Shown: positions 1 through 4,758 of the stretch, piece by piece
Layout: each line of letters starts with the position of its first letter
Numbering within the stretch: the stretch's first letter is position 1
DNA from: Verrucomicrobiota bacterium
Lineage (GTDB): Bacteria > Verrucomicrobiota > Verrucomicrobiia > Chthoniobacterales > UBA10450
Assembly: GCA_003219115.1 (NCBI GenBank)
Contig: QHPN01000218.1
Location: 1-8,299, forward strand
Reading direction: 5' to 3'
DNA: 8,299 nucleotides
Made by a program: the position numbers and the translations under genes
Notes under the pieces: generated by a model
What the model was told of the DNA's origin: nothing
The model's input: the letters and a program-made list of their open reading frames with translations, nothing else
Databases searched by the model: none

Positions 1-391
1 CCTCCCAGGATGGTCCGTTCACAAACGTATCGTTATGCCAGTCACCCACGTCGCGCATCGCCGGCGGGACCTGAAACGGGGTGGAATCGACTGTCGCTTT
101 CGCGCCCAGATGCGTGATCATGCAATAATCCCACGCGTCGCCTTCCTGGTGACGCAATACAATGAAATGCCCCGGCATCGGGTCTTTCGGATTTGGCGTT
201 TTCAACAGTTCGGCTAACTGCAGGGCTTTGCCGGGAGCCGCTTTGCCGAAGTAAACGTGATAAACGTCGGTCCGGGCTGGAGAAGAAGGGGCCGGTGATG
301 CTTTTGCAGCGGGCGAACTTTGCGCCTGAACAAAGGCTGTAGGTAGTAATGCAACTAATGCGAGGTTTAGTAAACAAACGTTGATTTTCAT
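1..391 (-). CDS. Secreted conserved hypothetical protein (partial, C-terminus off left edge)
   Basis: An open frame starts at ATG 391-389 and reads without a stop to the window edge, giving about 130 residues. The N-terminus is a good Sec signal peptide: MKIN, a hydrophobic core at residues 5-21, then a V-Q-A signal peptidase I site around residue 23. A Ser/Ala/Pro/Lys-rich linker (residues 24-40) follows. The mature domain starts near DVYHVYFGKAAPGK and continues through MPGHFIVLRHQEGDAWDY and a W-H-N-D-T-F-V-N-G-P-S-W stretch. I associate this pattern from memory with uncharacterised exported proteins of soil Acidobacteria and Verrucomicrobia, possibly an alpha/beta-barrel stress-response fold, but I cannot assign a function. 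It probably acts in the periplasm. No clear Shine-Dalgarno precedes the start. It is divergent from the receiver gene at 544. Confidence 0.7.
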   Translation of the reverse strand, partial: MKINVCLLNLALVALLPTAFVQAQSSPAAKASPAPSSPARTDVYHVYFGKAAPGKALQLAELLKTPNPKDPMPGHFIVLRHQEGDAWDYCMITHLGAKATVDSTPFQVPPAMRDVGDWHNDTFVNGPSWE

Positions 392-476
392 TTTTGTTTT
401 GGAAATGAGATTTAGAAGGTCACTCGTGATTGTGCAAGGTTAGATATCGGCCGGGGCGCAGCGCCAAAGTTGCCGA

Positions 477-523
477 CTCAGCTTCTGCTGAGCGTGCAGG
501 GCCCTGGGCTTGTCGAAACGCTC
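477..523. repeat. Small cluster of inverted repeats in the divergent gap
   Basis: The gap between the secreted protein (start 391) and the receiver gene (start 544) contains a 6-bp stem CTCAGC/GCTGAG with a TTCT loop (477-492). It also contains a second 6-bp pair, GAGCGT (490-495) and ACGCTC (518-523), enclosing a GGGCCC palindrome. There is no T-run, so this is not an intrinsic terminator. It may be a decayed member of the palindromic element group seen elsewhere in the window, or an operator for the flanking genes. The arms are short enough for chance to be a real alternative. Confidence 0.25.
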
Positions 524-543
524 TGTCTCCACTGGCATAACCG

Positions 544-948
544 ATGCTCGAAACAAGGCAGCTTGTGAAGATTCTGAAAAAAATCCTACTCATCGATCAC
601 GATACGCGAGTCACGCGCATCGTCCGGCGGGCTCTTGAGACCGCGGGTAAATATTCCATCCGCGAAGAACACGATGCCGCTTTCGCGATTCACGCCGCCC
701 GCTGGTTTCGTCCGGACCTTGTCATGATTGATCTCACCACCTCTGCGACCGACGCAGAAATCATCGCCAAACAATTCCAAAAGGACCGAGACCTGTCTGA
801 AGTGCCGCTGCTCTGCCTGGGCAACTTTATTTCGGCGCGGCAATTCATGTCTGCCGGGATTTTGCGTGGCTACAGTTTCCTGGCCGTACCGGTGAAAATC
901 GACCAGCTGCTGCGCGGCGTTGAGCATCTGCTCTTCGGCAAAGATTGA
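544..948 (+). CDS. Stand-alone degenerate receiver-domain (response-regulator-like) protein
   Basis: A 134-residue protein consisting only of a CheY-like receiver fold. Strand 1 is KILLIDHD (residues 13-20). The phosphoacceptor Asp sits in LVMIDLT at D63. Strand 4 is VPLLCLGN (87-94) and strand 5 is YSFLAVPVK (110-118). There is no output domain. Compared with CheY, D63 is kept, but the second residue of the acidic pair is His19, the switch Thr/Ser is Gly93, and the invariant Lys before Pro is Val115. This suggests weak or absent phosphotransfer chemistry and a protein-interaction role, which is inference. No histidine kinase is nearby. The start is uncertain: ATG 544 has no Shine-Dalgarno, whereas GTG 565 lies six bases after AAGG (555-558) and gives a more typical short N-terminus of 127 residues in all. 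It converges on gcvH. Confidence 0.72.
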   Translation: MLETRQLVKILKKILLIDHDTRVTRIVRRALETAGKYSIREEHDAAFAIHAARWFRPDLVMIDLTTSATDAEIIAKQFQKDRDLSEVPLLCLGNFISARQFMSAGILRGYSFLAVPVKIDQLLRGVEHLLFGKD

Positions 949-1026
949 GCAGCCACGATTAATCGCCAAACGTGTTAAAATTGGCCACCTGTTCTTTTTT
1001 TGGCGTTCTTTAGCGTGTTTAGCGGA

Positions 1027-1404
1027 TTACCCGATTTGATCTTTGTAGGTCTGCGCGCTCTGCAGATTTTTGAGATCGTCTGGGTTATCGATTTTTAGCG
1101 CGAAGATCCAGCCTTCGCCGAATGGATCGGTATTAATCAGAGCGGGATTGTTGCTCAGCGCATCGTTTGCCTCGACTACCGTGCCTTTGACCGGCGCGTA
1201 AATGTCGCTGGCGGCTTTGACCGATTCCACCACTGCAATCGCCGCCTGGGCTTCCACCTGTGCGCCCACCTTGGGCAATTCGACAAAAACAACATCAGTC
1301 AGTTCCGCCTGGGCGTGGTCGGTAATGCCCACACGGATTTTTTCGCCTTCGCGCCGAATCCATTCGTGACTTCTTGTGTAAAGGAGATCGTCGGGAACAT
1401 TCAT
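1027..1404 (-). CDS. gcvH: Glycine cleavage system H protein
   Basis: Lipoyl carrier of the glycine cleavage complex. It shuttles the aminomethyl intermediate from the P protein to the T protein in the cytoplasm. The 125-residue length is usual for the family. The N-terminus YTRSHEWI (9-16) is characteristic, followed by VGITDHAQAELTDVVFVELP (25-44), which matches the H-protein barrel. The lipoylation motif VVESVKAASDIYAPVKG places the modified lysine at K63. The C-terminal NPALINTDPFGEGWIFALK region is also typical. The ATG overlaps the TGA of gcvT in ATGA (1401-1404), so translation is probably coupled. The protein is intact, and no downstream gcvP follows: the next gene is convergent. Confidence 0.96.
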   Translation of the reverse strand: MNVPDDLLYTRSHEWIRREGEKIRVGITDHAQAELTDVVFVELPKVGAQVEAQAAIAVVESVKAASDIYAPVKGTVVEANDALSNNPALINTDPFGEGWIFALKIDNPDDLKNLQSAQTYKDQIG

Positions 1405-2516
1405 GATTGTTTTTTGTAAAGCGGCTTTTTCTCGATCGTCGCTGGAAATTTTTGCCCGCGGATTTCTACTTCCAGCGGCGTCCCGATTTTCGCGGACCCG
1501 GCCGAGACATACCCCATTCCGATGCCGATGTTCAAGCTCGGCGAAAGGGTGCCACTGGTAATTTCGCCAACCCGGTTTCCGTTGCTGAACAGCGCGTAAT
1601 GCGGTCGTGGTGGCGGCCCTTTCCCGTTCATTTTGAATGCGACCAGCCGTTCCCGCGCGCCATTTGTTTTTGTCTCCAGCAACTTGTCGCGCCCGGTGAA
1701 CTGACGCTTCTCAAGATCGACGAAAAATCCGAGACCGGCTTCGATCGGATTGCGTTCGGCCGAAAGATCGGAGCCATTGAGCGGATAACACATTTCCAAG
1801 CGCAACGTGTCGCGTGCCCCCAGGCCGCATGGTTTGGCGCCATTTTTTTTTCCGCGCTCCAAAACGAGATTCCAAAACTTGGCAGCATCGTTTGCCCGGA
1901 AAAAAACTTCCACGCCGTCCTCGCCGGTATAACCAGTCCGCGACACCGAAACCGGCATGTTTTCAATGACGAAATCGCGTATGCAATTTCGGGCTGGCAG
2001 CTCGACATTCTGGCCCAACAACTCGTGAAAGAGACCGACCACGCGCGGTCCTTGAATGGCGACACCTCCGAAGTCCGCGCTACGATTCTTCGCTGATGGC
2101 AAGTTGGAAACTTGCCCCACGTTATGATCTTCCAGCCAGACAAAATCCTCTTCTACTTTCGCAGCATTGACGACGAGCAAAAATTCGGCGTCGCCGGTCC
2201 GGTAGACGATCAAGTCATCAATCACACCGCCGTTATTATTGAGAAGAAACGTGTATTGCCCCTGACCGACATCCAACTTGGCGACCTTATTGGTCAGCAT
2301 GGTATCGAGCCAGTCGCACGCGCCAGTTCCCGAAACGATGAACTGTCCCATGTGGGAAATATCGAACATCCCGACCGCGTTTCGGACGCTGTGGTGTTCA
2401 TCCACGATGCCGCTGTAATGCACCGGCATGAGCCAGCCGCCGAACGGGACCATTCGCGCTCCCAGCCGCACGTGTTCGCCGTAAAGCGGGGTTTTTTTCC
2501 AGGCGGTGCTGCTCAC
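1401..2516 (-). CDS. gcvT: Glycine cleavage system T protein (aminomethyltransferase)
   Basis: Folate-dependent aminomethyltransferase. It releases ammonia from aminomethyl-lipoyl-H protein and forms 5,10-methylene-THF. The 371-residue length fits the family. Visible signatures are KKTPLYGEHVRLGARMVPFGGW (in two parts, residues 7-28), FDISHMGQ (51-58), the catalytic-region Asp pair in NNGGVIDDLIVYR (94-106), AIQGP (153-157), SRTGYTGEDGVEVF, GLGARDTLRLE and the C-terminal EITSGTLSPSLNIGIGMGYV. The start is GTG at 2516; a stop lies just upstream in frame. Residues 134-140 (GQVSNLP) have no counterpart in the family as I remember it, and they are encoded by a perfect DNA hairpin (see 2098-2116). 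It overlaps gcvH by 4 bp. No glycine riboswitch fold is evident in the short leader. Confidence 0.96.
   Translation of the reverse strand: MSSTAWKKTPLYGEHVRLGARMVPFGGWLMPVHYSGIVDEHHSVRNAVGMFDISHMGQFIVSGTGACDWLDTMLTNKVAKLDVGQGQYTFLLNNNGGVIDDLIVYRTGDAEFLLVVNAAKVEEDFVWLEDHNVGQVSNLPSAKNRSADFGGVAIQGPRVVGLFHELLGQNVELPARNCIRDFVIENMPVSVSRTGYTGEDGVEVFFRANDAAKFWNLVLERGKKNGAKPCGLGARDTLRLEMCYPLNGSDLSAERNPIEAGLGFFVDLEKRQFTGRDKLLETKTNGARERLVAFKMNGKGPPPRPHYALFSNGNRVGEITSGTLSPSLNIGIGMGYVSAGSAKIGTPLEVEIRGQKFPATIEKKPLYKKQS
2098..2116. repeat. Intragenic 19-bp hairpin repeat encoding GQVSNLP in gcvT
   Basis: A perfect 8-bp stem, GGCAAGTT (2098-2105) and AACTTGCC (2109-2116), with a three-base GGA loop, lies in frame inside gcvT and supplies residues 134-140. 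It falls between the HNV and NRSADFGGVAIQGP parts of the protein, a surface-loop position that is variable in the family. From memory, QVSNLP-type peptides recur in unrelated proteins of Verrucomicrobia and Planctomycetes, which would fit a mobile palindromic repeat tolerated in loops. I have not checked this. Confidence 0.6.
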
Positions 2517-2534
2517 GCGACCAAGCTAGACTTC

Positions 2535-2558
2535 GCTTATAACAGCGCAAGCTTGCGC
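2535..2558 (-). promoter_or_regulatory. Possible gcvTH promoter/operator: TATAAG box with 14-bp palindrome
   Basis: On the minus strand a TATAAG box (2540-2535) lies about 19 bases before the GTG of gcvT and would give a very short leader. Just upstream is the perfect 14-bp palindrome GCGCAAGCTTGCGC (2545-2558), a plausible operator or part of the adjacent repeat. No convincing -35 box sits at the right spacing. The promoter call is therefore tentative; the palindrome itself is certain. Confidence 0.3.
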
Positions 2559-2561
2559 GAG

Positions 2562-2662
2562 GGAACATAGGCTCTTAGCCTGTGCGCCCAGCGGGCTTGT
2601 AGCCGGCTGAGATGAAACGGGCTTAACCCCATTCGGCGCACAGACTTGGAAGTCTATGTTCC
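2562..2662. repeat. Nested palindromic element A (101 bp)
   Basis: The outer arms GGAACATAG (2562-2570) and CTATGTTCC (2654-2662) are perfect inverted copies. So are the inner arms CTGTGCGCC (2580-2588) and GGCGCACAG (2635-2643). Each half also folds on itself: CATAGGCT/AGCCTGTG (2566-2573, 2577-2584; loop CTT, one G-T pair), and CACAGACTT/AAGTCTATG (2639-2647, 2650-2658; loop GG, one mismatch). The centre holds a third hairpin, CAGC-g-GGCT with AGCC-g-GCTG (2589-2609). The whole can form a cruciform or branched RNA. It occupies the divergent gap between gcvT and the rhomboid-like gene. No T-run follows, so it is not a simple terminator. No ORF lies within it. Confidence 0.85.
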
Positions 2663-2695
2663 GGAGTGAAGAATTGCGCTAGCTTCTAAAACACA

Positions 2696-3479
2696 ATGAC
2701 CTGGCTCGATAAACTCGAACGTCGCATCGGTTTTCTCGCCATCCCCGGATTGCTCCGTTACGTCGGTTTTCTTACTGCGCTTGTCTTCGTGCTCGAGAAA
2801 GTGAATCCCGGTTATCTCAACCTGCTCGATCTTAATCCTGTGGCCGTTATGCACGGCGAAGTATGGCGGCTGGTCACTTATATTTTCATTCCGCAAATGG
2901 CCAGCATGCTGCCATTGCCCGACTGGGTGAACGTTGCTTTTTACGTCCTTTTTCTTTGGTGGATGGGTAATGGGCTCGAATCGGCCTGGGGCGCTTTCAG
3001 GCTTACGATTTTCTATCTGATTGGCATGATCGGGACAACTGTCGCCGCATTTTTCTTTGGCGCGGCCTTTTCCAATTTCATGCTGACGACTTCGCTTTTC
3101 TTCGCCTTCGCTCAGTTCTATCCCGATCTCGTTATCTATTTCGCCTACATCCTGCCGCGCCTGGATTTCAGCCGCGATCTTGCTCCTGCAAATCTTCGTC
3201 GGTTCAATGCAGTTTCGCGCCGCCGCCATTTGCGCGATGGGGAACTATTTGATCTTTTTCGGACCGAGCATCATCCGCGACGCCCGTCATCGTCGTGATG
3301 TGACTACGCGCCGCCGCCGGTTTGAAATGCAAACGCGCGAAGCAGAAGTGGAAGCCTTGCATCGGTGCGCAATTTGTGGAGCGACCGAAGTGAGCGACCC
3401 GAATCTGGAGTTTCGGGTGGCGCGCAACGGTGAGGAATACTGCATCCCGCATCTGAGCCAGGCCAAAGCGGCGACGTAA
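2696..3479 (+). pseudogene. Rhomboid-family membrane protein with C-terminal zinc knuckle, frameshifted
   Basis: Two overlapping frames make one gene. The first frame (from ATG 2696) gives rhomboid-like sequence: HGEVWRLVTYIFIP (residues 53-66), LFLWWMGNGLESAWGAFRL (85-103) and several membrane segments, reading sensibly to FAYILP (residue 154, about 3157). After that it becomes a charged, Arg-rich tail with a stop at 3298. The other frame continues from about 3159 with AWISAAILLLQIFVGSMQF, a further membrane segment, then GPSIIRDARHRRDV and a tail with CAIC and CIPH (3366-3377, 3441-3452), a likely zinc site, to the stop after 3476. The join needs one shift near 3158. Homologues as I recall them have about six more residues there, so a net 17-bp loss is a possible cause. 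GxSG is replaced by TTSL (131-134) and no membrane His is seen, so even the intact form was probably not a protease. A sequencing error is possible. Confidence 0.72.
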
Positions 3480-3501
3480 TTGAGCAGCAAGGGCTCCGGG
3501 T

Positions 3502-3638
3502 AGCGCGCGCGTCTCGGGTGCTGGTTTCCGCGTCTCGCGGAAACGATCTTTGTTTCGTTTGACGAACACGATGTCAGCAGGTCTAAGAAAAGTCCGCGAC
3601 GACGAGACGTCGTCGCCAGCACGCGAGACGCGCGCGCT
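3502..3638. repeat. Nested palindromic element B (137 bp)
   Basis: The outer arms at 3502-3524 and 3616-3638 are 23 bp long and pair with a single mismatch (3517). The left half contains a perfect 9-bp hairpin, GTTTCCGCG/CGCGGAAAC with loop TCT (3524-3544). The right half contains a different perfect 9-bp hairpin, GCGACGACG/CGTCGTCGC with loop AGA (3596-3616). The heptamer CGTCTCG occurs four times, twice per half (3510-3516, 3531-3537, and as its complement at 3603-3609 and 3624-3630). About 50 unpaired bases lie between the hairpins. The element fills most of the gap between the rhomboid-like gene and chdC and ends 38 bases before the chdC start, so it could affect chdC expression. Confidence 0.85.
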
Positions 3639-3676
3639 TCGCTTGACCATAATTTCGGCAGGCGCACACTAGCGTG

Positions 3677-4498
3677 ATGGCCGACAAAAACGCTCCTCTC
3701 ATTCCGCAAGAAGGATGGCATTGTCTCCATTTGTTTTACCGAATTGATTTCGCGCAATGGCAACTGTTCAGCGCCGACGAACAGCGCACTGCCAAGATCG
3801 CGCTCTCGGAGATCGTCCAGGAAATTCGCGCGACCGAGAAAACCCAGTTGCTTACGCTCAGCGTCGTTACACCGAAAGCCGACGTCGCCTTCATGCTGAT
3901 CACGCCCGACCTGCACGCGGCGAATTTTTTTGAAAAACGCCTCGGCCTTGCTCTCGGCGCGGGCATCCTTGAGCCGGTCTACAGTTACCTCTCACTCACA
4001 GAAGAGAGCGAATATGCCACCACGCCCGAGCAATACGCCGAGACGCTCGCGCGCGAGCAAAATTTGAAATCGGGAACGCCGGAGTTCGAGGCCGCGATGA
4101 AAAGTTTCGCCGAACGGATGGCGCATTATCGGCAGGAACGCGTTTATCCGACGCTCCCGGACTGGCCGGTGGTCTGCTTCTATAATATGAGCAAGCGGCG
4201 CGGCGAACAACGAAACTGGTATGCCTTGCCGTTTGATGACCGCCGCAAATTGATGGGCGGCCACGCCAAAGTTGGTCGCGAGTTTGCCGGCAAAGTGAAA
4301 CAGCTCATCACCGGCTCGACCGGCCTTGATGATGCCGAGTGGGGCGTCACGCTTTTTGCGCGCGACACTTTCCAAATCAAGAAGATCGTCTACGAAATGC
4401 GCTTTGATCGCGTCAGTGCCGACTACGCGGATTTCGGAGAATTCTTCGTCGGCATTCAATTGCCGCTCGATGAATTGTTCCGGCGCTTGCAGTTGTAG
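3677..4498 (+). CDS. chdC: Coproheme decarboxylase, chlorite-dismutase superfamily (ChdC/HemQ)
   Basis: Likely converts coproheme III to heme b by two oxidative decarboxylations, the last step of the coproporphyrin-dependent heme route, in the cytoplasm. The 273-residue length fits the family. Counting from ATG 3677, an N-terminal ferredoxin-like domain carries GWHCLHLFYRID (13-24). The C-terminal domain carries FYNMSKRR with the expected catalytic Tyr169 and Lys173, NWYALPFDDRRKLMGGHAKVGR with the proximal heme ligand His196, and ITGSTGLDDAEWGVTLF followed by KKIVYEMRFD, all typical of HemQ rather than of true chlorite dismutases. GTG 3674 is an alternative start one codon earlier. No Shine-Dalgarno is evident. 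No other heme genes lie in the window. Immediately after the stop lies an inverted repeat and then tRNA-Ser. Confidence 0.92.
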   Translation: MADKNAPLIPQEGWHCLHLFYRIDFAQWQLFSADEQRTAKIALSEIVQEIRATEKTQLLTLSVVTPKADVAFMLITPDLHAANFFEKRLGLALGAGILEPVYSYLSLTEESEYATTPEQYAETLAREQNLKSGTPEFEAAMKSFAERMAHYRQERVYPTLPDWPVVCFYNMSKRRGEQRNWYALPFDDRRKLMGGHAKVGREFAGKVKQLITGSTGLDDAEWGVTLFARDTFQIKKIVYEMRFDRVSADYADFGEFFVGIQLPLDELFRRLQL

Positions 4499-4542
4499 CT
4501 CATGCTCATGCTCGACCGCGAAAACCTGAGAATGAGCATGAG
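4499..4542. repeat. Inverted repeat D between chdC and tRNA-Ser
   Basis: Perfect 11-bp arms CTCATGCTCAT (4499-4509) and ATGAGCATGAG (4532-4542) enclose a 22-base loop. The first arm begins directly after the chdC stop (4496-4498), and the second ends six bases before the tRNA. The position suggests a transcript-end hairpin for chdC, but the downstream bases are TTGAAAGG, without a U-run. A factor-independent terminator is therefore doubtful. Each arm is itself a short internal repeat (CTCATG CTCATG). Confidence 0.7.
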
Positions 4543-4548
4543 TTGAAA

Positions 4549-4633
4549 GGATGGGTGACAGAGCGGTCGATTGTGCACGCCTGGAAAGCGTGTGTGCCGC
4601 AAGGCACCAGGGGTTCGAATCCCCTCCCATCCG
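4549..4633 (+). tRNA. tRNA-Ser(GGA)
   Basis: A complete class II tRNA. Acceptor stem GGATGGG (4549-4555) pairs with CCCATCC (4626-4632), with discriminator G at 4633 as expected for serine. The D-arm contains GAGCGGTCGA. Anticodon stem CACGC/GCGTG encloses loop CTGGAAA with anticodon GGA at 4583-4585, reading UCC and UCU. The long variable arm GTGCC-GCAA-GGCAC (4594-4607) is diagnostic for Ser. The T-arm is AGGGG-TTCGAAT-CCCCT (4609-4625). The 3' CCA is not encoded (CTG follows), so it must be added enzymatically. A short hairpin ATCCGC/GCGGAT (4629-4647) overlaps its 3' end. Confidence 0.97.
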
Positions 4634-4647
4634 CTGATGACGCGGAT

Positions 4648-4714
4648 CTGTAGCGGCGCTCTATGAGCGCCGATTTTGGGAAGAAGGTGCGACGGTCATA
4701 GACCGCCGCTACAG
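4648..4714. repeat. Nested palindromic element C (67 bp)
   Basis: The outer arms CTGTAGCGGC (4648-4657) and GCCGCTACAG (4705-4714) pair perfectly. The left half folds into the perfect 8-bp hairpin CGGCGCTC-TAT-GAGCGCCG (4654-4672). The right half folds into CGACGGTC-ATA-GACCGCCG (4690-4708) with one mismatch. When the right half is read on the other strand, the two 25-base halves are identical except for one G-C versus C-G stem pair swapped on both sides and one further base. It lies between tRNA-Ser and the 3' end of the beta-helix protein gene, where transcripts converge, and could serve as a bidirectional barrier. No T-runs are present. Confidence 0.88.
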
Positions 4715-4758
4715 TACCGTCCCGTCCGACATCCGTAATCCGCGATTGATGAACATCC

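Noticed and set aside
42..377. 111-residue minus-strand open frame at the left end
   Set aside because: It overlaps the signal-peptide-bearing frame starting at 391, is rich in Arg/Ser with no domain-like pattern, and is best explained as an out-of-frame shadow.
964..1005. Possible bidirectional terminator CGCCAAA (964-970) / TTTGGCG (999-1005) between the receiver gene and gcvH
   Set aside because: The loop is 28 bases, and the only T-run (994-1001) is partly inside the arm rather than after it. Too weak to call.
1407..2096. 229-residue plus-strand open frame opposite gcvT
   Set aside because: Antisense shadow of a confidently identified gene, with no coherent domain.
2517..2561. Glycine riboswitch upstream of gcvT
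   Set aside because: The space between the gene and element A is under 50 bases, and element A's palindromic layout does not resemble the paired glycine aptamer.
3150..3170. Programmed ribosomal frameshift in the rhomboid-like gene
   Set aside because: No homopolymer or heptameric slippery site lies at the junction, and recalled homologues appear to have extra residues there, so a small deletion or sequence error is simpler.
2562..4714. CRISPR array or transposon ends
   Set aside because: Repeats are not regularly spaced or direct, no cas or transposase gene is present, and the three elements have unrelated sequences.
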